From NCBI RefSeq assembly GCF_001039355.2, contig NW_019775546.1:254977-318976 (forward strand): 64,000 nt of DNA, written 5' to 3'. The position numbers were made by a program, and so were the translations under genes. A model generated the notes under the pieces. The model saw only the letters and a program-made list of their open reading frames with translations. It ran no database searches and had not been told where the DNA came from. Origin of the DNA: Lingula anatina. Its lineage: Eukaryota; Brachiopoda; Lingulata; Lingulida; Lingulidae. Below, piece after piece: positions 25,374 to 38,465 of the stretch. The stretch's first letter is position 1; every line of letters begins with the position of its first letter.

Positions 25374-27045
25374 GTCGGTTAACAGGCTGAGGATGTGCGA
25401 ACATTAACAGCGATTTCAGTGATCATGTATCACAATTTTTTTTGCGCTCAAGATAATTTTTCGAGATTTTCCAGAGAGATGCTTGAGTGATTAACTGTTC
25501 CGTGTTGCTGCAATTGTGTTGACAGAGCCTGATTGGAAATGTATTTTTCTTGTGCATTTTTTCAAGTTAGTTAAGGTAAGGGAATTAATCTGACTTCTGT
25601 TGTTATGTTACATACTATTAACTCCCATGCTGCAACCTTGTGTACTTTTTTCTTTTTTTTCACCTCTCTCTCTCTCTCTCTCTCTCTGGATGTATTCACT
25701 GATTTGCAATCCCACTTCAAAATTCATGTCATTTATATCCTCTTTAGCAACCCATATACATTCTTATAAAAAGACAAGCATTTCATTAAGATGCACCATT
25801 TTAGCCTCACCATTATGGCGTTGACACATATATGATTTATAGTTATGCTTGCTTGTGCTGTACTGTCTCTCTCATCAACAGAGAGTTGTATTACATCAAA
25901 TACTCGGCAGTGACATTAACGTTAAAGGAAAAATAACTGATAGAGGAAAATATTCATTAGGTCAGGCGCATTATGCAAACCCTCTAGGGGGCTTACTTGT
26001 CGTAACAAAATGAAGAGGACACCAAATTCGATATCTGGAGGTGTCATTCGATGCACAACATCAGTATTAAGTTTCAGGGTGTAATTATGATGGTTGATGA
26101 ATGCAGTCAGCGAAGCACATCTGAGTAATAGATATGTTTGGATGGATTTACACAAAAAATGCGGTGTTTACGATTCAGTTGAATGGATGAATAATTAAAC
26201 ATATGCATTAAAAGTCTAATAAACACCCTTATATATGGTGAATAAAGGCACAAAAGCAATGACGAATAATGAAGCATGCACTGGTAAGTCGGGTGGGAGA
26301 GGGGGGGGGCAGAAAAATAGGTTTATTCTGTCGAGCAAAGAGAGCTAACGGTGAAATAGAAGACGTGGACAGTTGCACAGCCATATGTAGGGCACGTGGA
26401 TTGGAAAAAAATGTTTAGTCTCGTTTTGTTTGTTATATTTTTGGGAGAGGTCGGTTAGGGGGAGTTAGGAACACCCTCGAAACTAAGTTGTATTATTGGG
26501 GTTTAAGATGAGGATGTATTTGTAGCCATAAGAGCTGGGGCGGGTGGAGGGAGAATGCTGACTGCCCCCCTCCCCCCCCCCCCTTTGAAACATGTTTAAA
26601 ATTGATTTCTACGCGCCTGGATGCGACCAGACCCTATAATCGACATATCCCACGGTGATCATGTTAGAAAAACCGTTGGGAAGAGGCGTCTCTCACGTTA
26701 AGCTGGCTAAATTTCACATTTTGTTCATTATTATGCAGGGCGGAAAGAGGTTGCGCTAGTGCGTTTGGGCGTGTTGTGGCGTGCATCACGTTAAATGCCA
26801 TTGCATAATCTTTTTTTAATCTTAAGTTCAGAAGCATGAGGTCAATCTAGAACACACACGCATGCTCGGCCGTAGATAGGCACGCAAACACGCACAGACA
26901 AGTAAGTACTCGCGTATGTAAAAGCGCATTAAGAACAGCGAACTAACAGACCCTCGGATCAAATATGTCGAAACATTTAAAATATTGCCTCTTAATTCCC
27001 AATTAGACACTAAATAGATTACCCGCGGGGACCACGCAACAAGCA

Positions 27046-27108
27046 TTCACGTGGATTGGCTATATTTGATCTGCGAATCTGTTAGACCGCTGTTCTGAAT
27101 ACGCTCTA
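27046..27108. mobile_element. Half of a palindromic MITE (TTGATCCGCGG family)
   Basis: Matches the right arms of the elements at 29928 and 53788 (TTTGATCTGCGAATCTGTTAG, given as TTTGATCTGCG, AATCTGTTAG, then CTGAATACGCTC). The left arm is missing. Confidence 0.5.
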
Positions 27109-27117
27109 AGACTGCAT

Positions 27118-27328
27118 TACCATAGATTTTTAGATCGATTTATCCCCGTGGGGAGTCTCACTAGATTGTTGTCAGTCTGACCGGCTTAAATGTCTGTCCC
27201 GCCTACTAAAGGCTGTAAGAGGGTAATTAACTTTTGTGCACGCTCGGCTCTCGGAACCTGACAACAATTTAGCGTGAACCCTCATGGAGTTAGGTCGATC
27301 AGGAAAGATCGATCTGAATCTATGGGAA
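27118..27328. mobile_element. Palindromic MITE, ATCGATCT family, copy 2
   Basis: Same order of blocks as copy 1: TTAGATCGAT, GGGGAGTCTCACTAGATT, GTCCCGCCTACTAAAGGC, GGTAATTAACTTTTGTGCAC, GGAGTTAGGTCGATC, ATCTATGGGAACC. Confidence 0.8.
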
Positions 27329-27443
27329 CCAAGTCTATATCTCACTGTCAGGTAACTGATGGTGCCCACGCCTCCAGACACGCCATCACTGCAGGGGTCT
27401 AGCAATTAAACCTCGGAGCCGTGATTTAATCCGTTTAATGGCG

Positions 27444-27851
27444 NNNNNNNNNNNNNNNNNNNNNNNNNNNNNNNNNNNNNNNNNNNNNNNNNNNNNNNNN
27501 NNNNNNNNNNNNNNNNNNNNNNNNNNNNNNNNNNNNNNNNNNNNNNNNNNNNNNNNNNNNNNNNNNNNNNNNNNNNNNNNNNNNNNNNNNNNNNNNNNNN
27601 NNNNNNNNNNNNNNNNNNNNNNNNNNNNNNNNNNNNNNNNNNNNNNNNNNNNNNNNNNNNNNNNNNNNNNNNNNNNNNNNNNNNNNNNNNNNNNNNNNNN
27701 NNNNNNNNNNNNNNNNNNNNNNNNNNNNNNNNNNNNNNNNNNNNNNNNNNNNNNNNNNNNNNNNNNNNNNNNNNNNNNNNNNNNNNNNNNNNNNNNNNNN
27801 NNNNNNNNNNNNNNNNNNNNNNNNNNNNNNNNNNNNNNNNNNNNNNNNNNN
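27444..27851. other. Assembly gap (408 N)
   Basis: Unknown bases. Both flanks are MITE-rich, so the gap probably reflects repeat ambiguity. Long frames across it are meaningless. Confidence 1.
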
Positions 27852-27884
27852 GGGGGGCTCAGTGGATTAGTAGGCTCTGCTTTT

Positions 27885-27960
27885 ATGTATGTAGTGACCA
27901 CCATATTTGATCGACGGATCAGTAGATCTGAGGATCATCTGTTTTGAATGGCCTCTTAGG
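27885..27960. mobile_element. Right half of a TTGATCCGCGG-family MITE
   Basis: CCATATTTGATCGACGGATC followed by AGTAGATCTGAGG and TTTTGAATGGCCTC matches the right end of 53788-54002. The left end would lie in the gap. Confidence 0.5.
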
Positions 27961-29080
27961 GTTCGACCTATTTATTGGTGAGACACGCTGTGTGACGCTG
28001 ACCTGTACGGATCTAATGGCGGTCAAAATTCTGTCACACGTACGGACCCTAACTTTCTTCACCCGGGCGTAACTGTGTATTGAACATCATATGAATACGT
28101 GGTCTGCAGTGTTTGTAGTGTTTGTCAACTTTTTCATCCTTTTGAGAAAAAAAAACATTTTGTGTTGCTTTTTTTTTACTTTTAACGTGTGGCTATGAGA
28201 TATTACGACTATATATTGTGAGGTACACTGTACAGTGCACTTGTGTTGCATTATCATTAAAAAACCGTTCTTCACCACGCCTCATGACTGAAACATCTGA
28301 CAGTTTTCATATCCTCCTGTTGTTCAATCCTTCGCTTTTTTTTTTCTCCGCTGATTGATCAGGGCGCTCTCGTAAAAATAATAGAAATACACTTTGGATC
28401 ACCCATTACTTTCAACGTAATTTACAGCAGGGTTTTAATTGATACGGAATTATCTCTCCCTTCATCGATTAATTTCATTTCCTATCATCTACATCTGGTG
28501 ACAGGCCGCGGCTTATTTTTCACGATTGTTCCCATAGCTATCCCAGAAATTTGAATTACCGTAAAAAATGGAATCAATTTGTCGATATTCGCGTAACTGC
28601 TCGTTACTGTGAGACACAATAATATTGCGGGTATAAATGTAATCACAAGGTCATAAATGCAATCACTGGATCGTTAGACGCCCTGTTAACATCGGTTGGT
28701 TATTATTTTCAACAGCTGTTTTCTAGTCATTAGGTCTAAGAGACATTATGTTCGATAATACACGTCAAACTGTTTAGAGCTAAATAGCTTGGAGTCAAGT
28801 TCATTCCCAGATTTATTTAGAACGAAAATAGTCAAAGTGTACGAATCCTCTGCACAGAAAAGCCATCATTTTGCTGGTATGGTATCATCTCATATGAACA
28901 ATGATAATTTTAATGTTCTTTTTCATGTTCTATGTAAGGCGCAGGAAAAATAGATTGATTAGTTTTCTGACATTCCGCTTGTTATATTGATGAGAGGGGG
29001 AGAAAGGGGATCTTACGGTATAAGAAGCTGGTTGAGGTGTGCCACCAATACGCCCAACCTGAATCAGAAGAATCTGTGTA
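27961..29080. other. Intergenic, no gene recognised
   Basis: About 28320-28780 is free of recognisable repeats and rich in ATTA/TAAT-type motifs. No exon can be supported. Confidence 0.35.
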
Positions 29081-29134
<54 letters not shown>

Positions 29135-29188
29135 TGTGTGCGTGTGTGAGAAAAGAGAGAAAGAGTTTGTGTGTGTGTGTAATTATGT

Positions 29189-29230
<42 letters not shown>

Positions 29231-29297
29231 TATGTGCCCGCTTATGTGCGTGCATACACGTGTGCATGTGTGTATATGTATGTGTGCGTGTGTGTGA
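29081..29297. repeat. Compound (CT)n-(GT)n microsatellite
   Basis: A (CT)n block is followed by two (GT)n blocks split by GAGAAAAGAGAGAAAG. Confidence 0.95.
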
Positions 29298-29632
29298 ACC
29301 AGACTGAATATCACATCTAATTTTCCAATAAAAAAACGGAAGCATTTCTCTGGCATGGTTTGCCGCACGTTTGGATAAAACAGCTACTTAAGAAACCGCA
29401 ACAATGTTGATCTGAATGCATGGAGTCTATATGCACCCCTTTCAACCACTCAGCTGAATTAGCTGCAGAAGGCCCTTAGGCTACTTCTGATACATGTACA
29501 ATCATGTACTGAAATTTGTGCGATAGCAGTGTCGGCCATTTTTTTTTTTTTTTTTGCAACTGATTTGCCTGGGTTAACAAGCATTATATATATATATATA
29601 TGGTCGGGCTCAAGTTAAAGACATACAATGAG

Positions 29633-29664
<32 letters not shown>
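29633..29664. repeat. (GT)n microsatellite
   Basis: Uninterrupted GT array, with a short (TA)n at 29586-29600 nearby. Confidence 0.95.
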
Positions 29665-29665
<1 letters not shown>

Positions 29666-29927
29666 TGTGCGTGTGCGTGTATGCGTATGTTTTTGTGAAA
29701 TTGTAATCTGACCCCGGCCGAGAAACAAGGACTCTGTCCTTACAAGCGCTTCAATTACGTCGCTATCTAACTCCCTAGTTAGTCGTAATGTCTTCCCGGC
29801 AGGGTGATTATATCGACCCCAACAACGAGAGGTGAACTGTGAAGTATAAATGTCCTGGCAACTCTAACACATCTGTCGTTAACACCATTTAAATCTATAC
29901 CGTGGGCAATGGGAACTGAGACTAAGG

Positions 29928-30135
29928 CCGCATTCACAGCAGAAGTTGATCCGCGGACTAACAGATCTACGGATCAAATATGGCCGACCTACCTGAAAGC
30001 TTACCGCTTGATCCCCGCGGGGAATCTATCCAGTGTCCATGAAAGGGTAACGCGACAAGTTTTTACCTGGTTCGGGCATATTTGACAGGTGGATCTGTTA
30101 TTCCGCGGATCAAGTTGTTCTGAATGCGCCTTAAG
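29928..30135. mobile_element. Palindromic MITE, TTGATCCGCGG family
   Basis: Outer ends AAGGCCGCATTCA and TGAATGCGCCTT are near-perfect inverted repeats. Inside, TTGATCCGCGGACTAACAG and CAAATATGGCC recur reversed as TTCCGCGGATCAA and GGGCATATTTGA. Confidence 0.8.
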
Positions 30136-30257
30136 CCCGGGCTAGTTACATAGCAAGAAGGGTGGGCGAAATTTTAGACGCTATTTTTTTAACAGAGAAC
30201 GATCTGCATTCAGTGTATCTACGCGTCAGAGCTTATGATTAAACGTAACGGGAAAGT

Positions 30258-30775
30258 CTTTGCAAAAAAAAAAGACTGTACTCAGTTCTAGTCACATTTT
30301 TTCAACTGTCCCGGCAGAAATAAAGAAAAAATTATCTGGTTCAGGCATGCAAGAAATTGAATCATCCCTCGATTATCAGCCTATTATACAATTTACAATT
30401 TCATCACACTTTCCAAGTATTTAATTCGAAAATATTCCCAACCTGCATTGTCATCATGGATTTACTAGTTAAAACCACCCCCAGTGCAATGACGGTTTAT
30501 AATTTCATTGCCATCAAGAGTTCCAGCTCTATTTGATCGTTATCACCTCAGTCAAATTTCTTGGAAATAGAAAAATCCAGGAATTTCCGCAATAGCCAAG
30601 TCCTGATTGGTCTTCGCGTGCTGCTAAAACCGCGTGCCTTTACACGGCGCACATTGCTGACATGCACAAGAGGAGTAGTTTAGAAGTTTGTAGCAGTTGG
30701 GAGGAAAATCTTCAAATCAACTTAGGTGAATTATACAGGGACACGCGCCTTTTCTATCCATCCAACCATTCATCC

Positions 30776-30814
<39 letters not shown>

Positions 30815-33298
30815 GTTTTTTTTTTTTTGCTGTTGCAATTTTCTGCTTTGTAATATGGCAGGGGACTGTATCGACCTTTTTTTACGCGATAATTGTGCAT
30901 CTCATTTCATCTAAATTTTTCTATAAGGAATGCAAAGAAGCTACACTACGTAGTTAGCTCTCAAAAGCACTATGGTGCCCGCTCATCTGTATTCCACATA
31001 TACATGCATCGTTCTGTTTTCGTCATCAGTCACTTGTCATAATACAATAATTGCGTGACTGTCATAACTCCGTTTACAAAGTTTGAAAATATTAAAAAGG
31101 ATAAATTGACAGAAAAAAGATTGTCCGTTTGCATGTTTTGTGGCTTTGTTTTCCTCATTATTGGCACTTGTAATTTGATGTAATTTGATAATTTTATTGC
31201 CAACCGGCTGACGCACGCAACGGCCTAGGTATATGTGTTTATGTGCAACACTCTTCAGTAGCACTGTTCTTAATGTAGTTATGGACCTGTAAATATATGT
31301 CCCGTTTGCATGCTTTTGTGTCCTGTTTATTTTTCCTCTTCTGAATGCAGATTATTAAGCAAAACTATTTTTAATGATCTGCTAGTGTTAACTTTGGCAG
31401 AATCGTTTAAAATTATATTCGTTTAATCCTATATTTGCTGGGACGATAACAGTTTTGGCCTTTTCTGTAACATACCGCCTGGTAAAAATCATTGGGGTTT
31501 ATATCGCATTTTCCATCACTTCAGCATGTCTTTTCCTCTTACAGAAGAGGCAGACCAAAAAATAAATAAATAAATAAAATAAAATAAAATAAAACGAGAG
31601 GGTTGAGACCACTATTTTGAAATCACCGAGAAAAAAATGCAATCGAGATATCTCTTTTATACACTAGTTTGAAATTTAGGTGTTACTTAAAGATATTCGT
31701 TTTTGCTGAAAAGGACTACGCCGTTCTATTCCCATTTTCTTTTCAACTGTCGCGGTGAAAAAAAAAAAAAAAGAATCAATTTATCCGGTTTCAGCAGGCA
31801 AGAAATTGAAAGATCCTTCTGTTATCGGCTGATTATGTAACTTACAATTTCATTACGTCTTCCAGAAAAAAAAAAACTTTATCTGGGAAATATTTCAAAT
31901 CCGAATTGTCTTTCACCGTGGCTTACATGTACGATTTAAAACCACCCAGTGCGATGACGGCTTATAATCTCATTTCTTTCAAGAGTTCAAGCTCTATTTT
32001 ATCGTTATCACCTCAGGCAATTTTCTTGGAAATAGAAAAATCCAGGAATTTCCGCTTAGTCATGTGCTGATTGTTTCTCACGTGCTGCTAAAACTGCGTG
32101 TCCATACATGACATGCATAATATCTATCTATCTATCTATCTTTTTTGCTGTTGCAATTTTCTGCTTCGTAATATGACAGGGCATGTATAGCGGCTCTTTT
32201 CCCGTGAAAATTGTGCCTCCCAAATTATCCATATTTTCCTAAAAGGAATGGGATGAAGCCACACTGCAAACATGTACGGTATTTGGCCCCCAAAAGCACT
32301 ATAAAGTCTGCTCATCTGTATGTCAAATATGCATGCATGCATGCACGTCGTTCTGCTTTCTTCATCAGTCACTTGTCATTATACAATAATTGCGTGACTG
32401 ACATAACTCGGTGACAAAGTTTGAAAATATTAAAATAATAAATTGACAGAAAAGAGATTGTCCGTTTGCATGTTTCGTGGCTTTGTTTTCCTCATTATTG
32501 GCACTTGTAATTTGATGTAATTTGATAAGTCTATTGCCAACCAGCTGGCGCATGTAACGACCTAGGTATATGGGTTTATATGTCTATGTGTAACATCCTT
32601 CAATAGCACTGTTCTTGATGTATTTACGAATCAGTAAATTTTTTTCCCGTTTACATGCTTTTGCTTTTGTTCTGCTTATATTTCCTCTTCCGAATGCAGA
32701 TTATCATCTCTAGATTACTTGTATTGCAAACGTGTTTGCAATTCTGATTGTTTTTCGTGTGTAACTTAAATATGTTTGTTTTTGCATGAAGAAGTTTGCT
32801 CAATTCTATTTCCATTTTCTTTTCAACCGTCCCGGCGGAAAAAAAGAAAGAATCAATTTGACTGGTCTCAGCAGGCAAGAAATTGAAACACCTCTTTATT
32901 ATCGGCTGATTATGTAACTTTGAATTTCATTAGGTTTTTCAGTAAAAAGAAAAAAATCTTTATCTCGAAAATATTCCCTACCCGAATTGTGCTTCATCAT
33001 GGCTTACTATAAACAAAACACCACAGTGCAATGATGGTTAATAATTTCATTGTTTTAAAGAGTTCCAGCTCTATTTGATCATTATCACCTCAGTCTCAGT
33101 CAAGTTTCTTGGAAATAGAAAAAATCCAGGAATTTCTGCATTATATTAGCAAAGTACTGATTGGTTCTCACGCGCTGCTAAAACTGCGTGTCTATACGTG
33201 AGAAGTTGAGATGTTTGTAGCAGTAAAGAGGGAATACTTTAAACAGACACAGGTGGATCATACAGGGACACGCGTCTTTTCCAATAGTCCATCCATCC

Positions 33299-33336
<38 letters not shown>

Positions 33337-33970
33337 GTATTCCTTTTTTTTTGCTGTTGCAATTTTCTGCTTCGTAATATGACAGGCCACTGTATCGCGA
33401 CTCTCTTCCCTTGATAATTGTGCAGCTCAAATTATACATAATTTCCTATGAGGAATGTACAGAAATGACGCATCGTAGTTAACCCCAGAATCACTATGGT
33501 GCCCGCTCATCTGTGTACCAAATATGCATGCATGCACGTCGTTCTGCTTTCTTCATCAGTCACTTGTCATTATACAATAATTGCGTGACTGACATAACTG
33601 AGTGACAAAGTTTGAAAATAAAAAAGAAATTAATTGACAGAAAAGAGATTGTCCGTCTGCATGCTACGGGCCCTGTTTTCCTTTTTATTGGCACTTGTCA
33701 TTTGATAATTCTATTGCCAACCTGCTGTTGCACGTTATTCCCCAGCTACATGTAGGCCTATATATGTCTATGTGACACCCTTCAATGTCATTGTACTTGA
33801 TGTACTTACGGACCAGTAAATGCATTTCCCGTTTGCATGCTTTTTCGTCGTTTTTTTCTCTTCTGAATGAAGATTTTTTTACACAATACTCATTTTTATT
33901 GGAGAGCCAGATTCTTCCATGGAAGTTAGTTGACAGATACCGTTTATTGCAATCTTGTTTGCGATTCTGT
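30258..33970 (+). repeat. Diverged direct triplication of a ~1.1-1.4 kb unit
   Basis: Unit starts at a TCAACTGTCCCGGC-like block near 30302, 31743 and 32822. Each copy has the same landmarks in order: GGCAAGAAATTGAA, CAGCTCTATTT, GGAAATAGAAAAATCCAGGA, a (TCTA)n run (30776, 32121, 33297), TGCTGTTGCAATTTTCTGCT, CATCAGTCACTTGTCAT and TAATTTGAT. Spacing varies (1442, 1079, ~1150 bp). No protein-coding frame is conserved between copies. Confidence 0.85.
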
Positions 33971-34723
33971 TTTTTTTCTGTTTTTTTTCTTTTTTTTTTT
34001 TTTTTGTTTTTGGGGGTGGGGGGGGGGAAGCTAACCTTAACGTCACCCAAATTTGCTAAAAAAAAATAAAATAACGTGCCCTTTACATTATCCACTTTAT
34101 TTTTTCCTGCTTGGGAAAGGATGCCCAAAAGACTACTGCTAACTTATGATAGATTCACTGAAAAGGAAGACAATTTATCTCGTTTCATGATTTCACATCC
34201 ACATTCAAACTCTTCCTGCCAAAAGCTCAATTAAGATGGCACACCTTGCATTGAAATAACCGAGTCAAAGAAGCCAACTCCGGTACATTATAGTGAATAT
34301 ATTTTAAGATAACTTAAAAAAAACAATTACTAAAAAGCTATGATCATTCATTTACGAGAAATGCAAGCCCACATTTATTTTACACAGATTAACGCGCCTC
34401 CTGGCGAAAAGTAGAATGTAGAAATAGCTGGTGATTATTAGAGTACGTTGGCAACAGGAGGAGGCGTGACTATTTTTCCCTTTTCTTGTCGAACAGTATA
34501 ATTAAGCGATCCAATCTGTATACGTGCACTTTGTGAGCTTGGCAACTTTTAAGTTTTGAGTATCAAAATGGCCTGGGGATGACGCAAAAGCATCCCATAA
34601 ACGGAACCCCTTCGATTTGCACGCCTGGTTAATTACCTAAATCAAACAGCAGGAAGCAGATTTCCAGAGGCCTTGAAAAGGGGAAGAGTGTGGCGTAATT
34701 ACGTGGCAGCACCTCTCATAGAG

Positions 34724-34930
34724 ACCATTCCCACAGATATTTAGATCGATCTACCCTCCCTGGAGTCCCACTAGATTGCTGTCAGCTTCACCGGCGTAAA
34801 TGTTTGTCCCGCCTACTAAAAGCTGTAAGGGGGTAATTACCTTTTGTGCGCGCTCGGCTCCCGGAAGCTGACAGCAATTTAGCGGAGTTATGTCGATCCA
34901 GATGGATCGATATAAATCTGTGGGAACCCA
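34724..34930. mobile_element. Palindromic MITE, ATCGATCT family, copy 3
   Basis: CCATTCCCACAG at the left and TCTGTGGGAACCC at the right are inverted. The internal block GGTAATTACCTTTTGTGCGC matches the family core. Confidence 0.8.
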
Positions 34931-35737
34931 ACCATAGTCCACTGGTATAGAATGTGGCACTAAAATATAAAGTTCGGCGGACTCACCGATTTATGTGAGC
35001 AGTCCAGTTCTGAAAACCAAGGTGGTTGCAATAAACCATCTCTTTATCGCGTTTAATACAGTTGACCTCTGCTTTTGCACGTAAATAGCCTTCGAAACAG
35101 ATATCGTGTGCAATCAAATTTCAATTCCCCTGGACTTTATGAGACTAATACATCTAAGTACCAGTAGCGGGCAAAAACCGCAATAACACGGTGTAGTACC
35201 GCTTTGAAAAACTGCATTAGACATGTGACATTACCTTATTTATCCACCAAGTTAAGGAGATAAAAACTGTTCGTTTTGGTCAAAAAACGGATTTTCCAGG
35301 GACAAACGACGATTTTTCCATAATAAGCAATAGCAATTGATTCCATTCCGACATTCAAAGTATATTCTTTTTTTTTTTTTGTTATAATTTGTTAAGAGAT
35401 TATTACTGAGGTAAAGTAATTTTTTATGAAAGTCCACGTGGTCTAATGGAAAGCACAGGTTCCAGAATAATAAAGATAACTGCTGTTTTGATGGTAAAAT
35501 GGAATTTATTATATTTCTATGAGTTGTTTACAATGTAGTCATTGTGGAATATGAATCACATACGAACAGTTGTTATCATTTTAACTAAAGCGGCATATTA
35601 TATATTGAAATGGCGCTACATGTATATTTGAGAACAATAAGTCTGTTAGTTAATTATTATCGTCGTTTTGTTAACTTGATTCACATTTACATATGGATAG
35701 GTCATGCAGTCATTATAAAAATGAAGTCGAACAAAAA

Positions 35738-35753
35738 TAAATAAATAAAAAAA

Positions 35754-35792
<39 letters not shown>

Positions 35793-35794
35793 AT
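35738..35794. repeat. (AAAT)n microsatellite
   Basis: AAAT array, slightly interrupted at its start. Confidence 0.95.
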
Positions 35795-36526
35795 ATGAAT
35801 GAATATAAGCAATTTAAGAACGGTCTTCTACACCTATTGGTTTTGTTACGAATGGTTCTAAGTCGATCAATAGGTCACTGTAATTAAAGGCAATGCAGAG
35901 TTATCAAAACCAAATACTTTTTCCTCTGAATTCTACCTAGACCCCGCGGAAAAAAAATGAAAGCATTCTTTTATGGTTCAAAGTCGCAAAGTCAAGTTGA
36001 AAATTATTAAAACACGTCTTCTTTTGACAATTTTCGACTAATTGTCAATTAAAATTGAACGTGAAAAGGCGATCAGTAATGCGCATTTCTTTGTAGACAA
36101 TAGATATAAATTGCCTGCTTAATTACCATGAAACTGACAGTTTTCTAGACACACACATTCTGTAATTGCAATGCGATGACTAACTCTTAATCCAGTTGCC
36201 TTTACTGCAATCCTGACAACTTTAGTGATTAATTATAAATTTAAAATACAGAAACGAGTGTAGTGAAGCTGGGAATAATAATCTTGTAATTAAGAAAAAT
36301 GGCTCTAAAATCGTGAGTGATGCATTTTAATTCAGGACAAGCGATGTGCGTTCAACCTTCATATAGTTGGAACATTTATTTTCCTGGAAGTGTCAGCAAT
36401 CTTTAACACTGAATAATAACCTATGGCGAAGTATTGAGTTAACTGAGATCTATGTGGGTGTTTTCGAGTTCTGATTATCTAATTTAAAGCGTCGCGAGCT
36501 CAATTCGTCCAACTCAATCCCCCTTA

Positions 36527-36826
36527 CAGTGGCGAATTGAAAAGGTGTAAGGGAGGTCCTGACCCCCCAACCCCTTCGATTTCTGGAAAAATCACACCAA
36601 TGGCCCCCTCTTGAAATTAGAATTTTGACAATCTGAATCAAATTTCAAAACCGTTCCAAATGGTACTGTTCACCCTCTAAAAATACCAACATTTTCCCAA
36701 ACCCTTCAGCGGGCCCCGAACCCCACGCCAAGGAGGGGGGGGGGGGGCAGAATCAGCTTTGCATCCGCGGCCTGTTATTCCTAAAAACTGGACTCCCCCC
36801 TTCCAGTAATCCTAGATCCGCCCCTG
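36527..36826 (-). mobile_element. GGGGCGGATC-ended MITE, reverse copy
   Basis: Ends CAGTGGCGAA and GATCCGCCCCTG. The interior is the reverse complement of the element at 63704 (GGGGTTCGG/CCGAACCCC, AATTCTAATTTCAAGAGGGG, CATTGGTGTGAT-type blocks). About 300 bp, with no coding frame. Confidence 0.7.
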
Positions 36827-37664
36827 CATCAGGGAACTGACCAAACATTAAGAAATTAGAGCTTTCAACCGGATCATTAGGTCGATATTCTGAGACCATT
36901 TTTGCCTATGCAGTTCCTGGAGAACTAAGAGAAAGTGTTGAAATTTTATTAAGTTATGTCAAGGTGTACCACAGTATGCCACATTGTGTATCTTTAATAC
37001 ATCTTCATTATTCAAAGGGGAGAGTAACTGCCTGTAATGCTGCCAGAGTGCCACGAATGCATGTTCACTGTAATATATACATGTATCTTGTTATTGCATT
37101 AAGCGTTAGTATATTGGACGGCGTCCTACTATTAGGTTATGTTCTTCAGTTTTTTATCTGCCCGACTTATTCTCCCGTTCGTATTGTCACACTTCCAATT
37201 TCTGCTCGTGATACTTATGCAGACTTGTAATAACACACTTTAAGAAGGTAGGGGGAGGAAATAGAAAAAATGGCTGCGGGGTTGGGAGAGCTGAAAATCG
37301 TACTCGAAATTGAACCTTGGGCGAATATTCGTCCAAGGTTGAACATCGGTTGACATTTGCCTCAAGAGAAAAATCTTCCTTTTGCGTGTAACACCTTCTC
37401 CTGTATTATCCAACCAGGTACCTTAGAATCTTTGGCACATACAATTCTGTAATTTAATGTCACTCGAGGAACAAAGGTTTCGTCAGAGGTATGGTAGAGG
37501 GGAAAATAAAGTAATTACTAGCAATGTTTTGCCCTGGAGTAGTCAATTAGACAAATGCACGAGAGCTTGAGAAAAATAAAGCTTATTTTTTTACATCACA
37601 TATAGGGGAATATGTTGACGTGGTTTCTGTACAGCATTGTTTCCTTCAAGGGTACGTAGCCAAA

Positions 37665-37869
37665 GTCCGCATTTAGATCCACGCATCGTACTTGTACTAG
37701 CTGGGTCTGCCCAACTTTGCGGGCGATTTGTGCTTAAGTGCAATCAAAATTAAAATTATCTGTCACACTTCCTCGAACAGAAGCGGATTCCGCTGATTGC
37801 ACTTAAGCGAAAATCCCATGCAGAGTTGGACCGACCCAGCTAGTACGCCGTGTGAATCCGAATGCGCCC
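37665..37869. mobile_element. Palindromic MITE, GCTGGGTCGA family
   Basis: GTCCGCATTTAGATCC at the left faces GAATCCGAATGCGCCC at the right. CGTACTTGTACTAGCTGGGTC is mirrored by GACCCAGCTAGTACG. Central arms have GATTGCACTTAAGCG and its inverse GCTTAAGTGCAATC. Confidence 0.75.
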
Positions 37870-38416
37870 ATAGATTAGCAATCTATAAGCGCCTAATTTT
37901 AGCATGGTTGAGATAGTAGGCATGATCCCGTAAAAAAAATCACTTGAGATCTACTAACAGAGGCACACAGAACCAGTGAGTAAAAAAGTTCATTGCACTT
38001 CGAAATCTCTTCGTACTTGTAAGTGTGGAAAATAATCCCCCGTGAGGCACAAGTACACGATAACCCTTTAATCTTGGCAGCATTTGTGCTTTACCTCGAT
38101 TCCCAGGCCTCGCGTTTCAATATTTACTACAATGGAAATAAGAGACATAGTAGCGTATATAATGTCCCTTCCTAGCTAATAGGAATGTTACAACCATTAG
38201 GCAAATGGCGCAAGACGGACCCACTGACCCATACTATAAGTAATGCTTTTTACCCACTTCAAAGACAAATTCAGACTCCCATGGTACAATAAAACTCCCC
38301 TGGTGTAAATGTCTGCCTAATTTTTGTGGAGATAACGATCGACTGTGCATTATTATGAAACGCATTCATTCATCTTAATTATTTTTTTGTCTTCTCTTGT
38401 ACACTTGCGCATTAAG

Positions 38417-38465
38417 TACCCTCTACCAGGGTGGTAGATTTTATAGCCACAATTTCCACATTTCC
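38417..38465. mobile_element. Truncated TACCCTCTACCAGGG MITE end
   Basis: A perfect copy of one terminal repeat of the 16055 element, without a matching opposite end nearby. Confidence 0.4.

Noticed and set aside
27386-27947. 169-172 codon frames on both strands
   Set aside because: They run across an N gap and have no real sequence content.
30258-33970. Repeated blocks considered as a CRISPR-like array
   Set aside because: Units are over 1 kb, diverged and lie in a eukaryotic genome. There are only three copies and no regular short repeats.
35429-35465. TGGTCTAATGGAAAGC, tRNA D-arm-like
   Set aside because: No anticodon arm, no B-box and no acceptor-stem pairing could be built.
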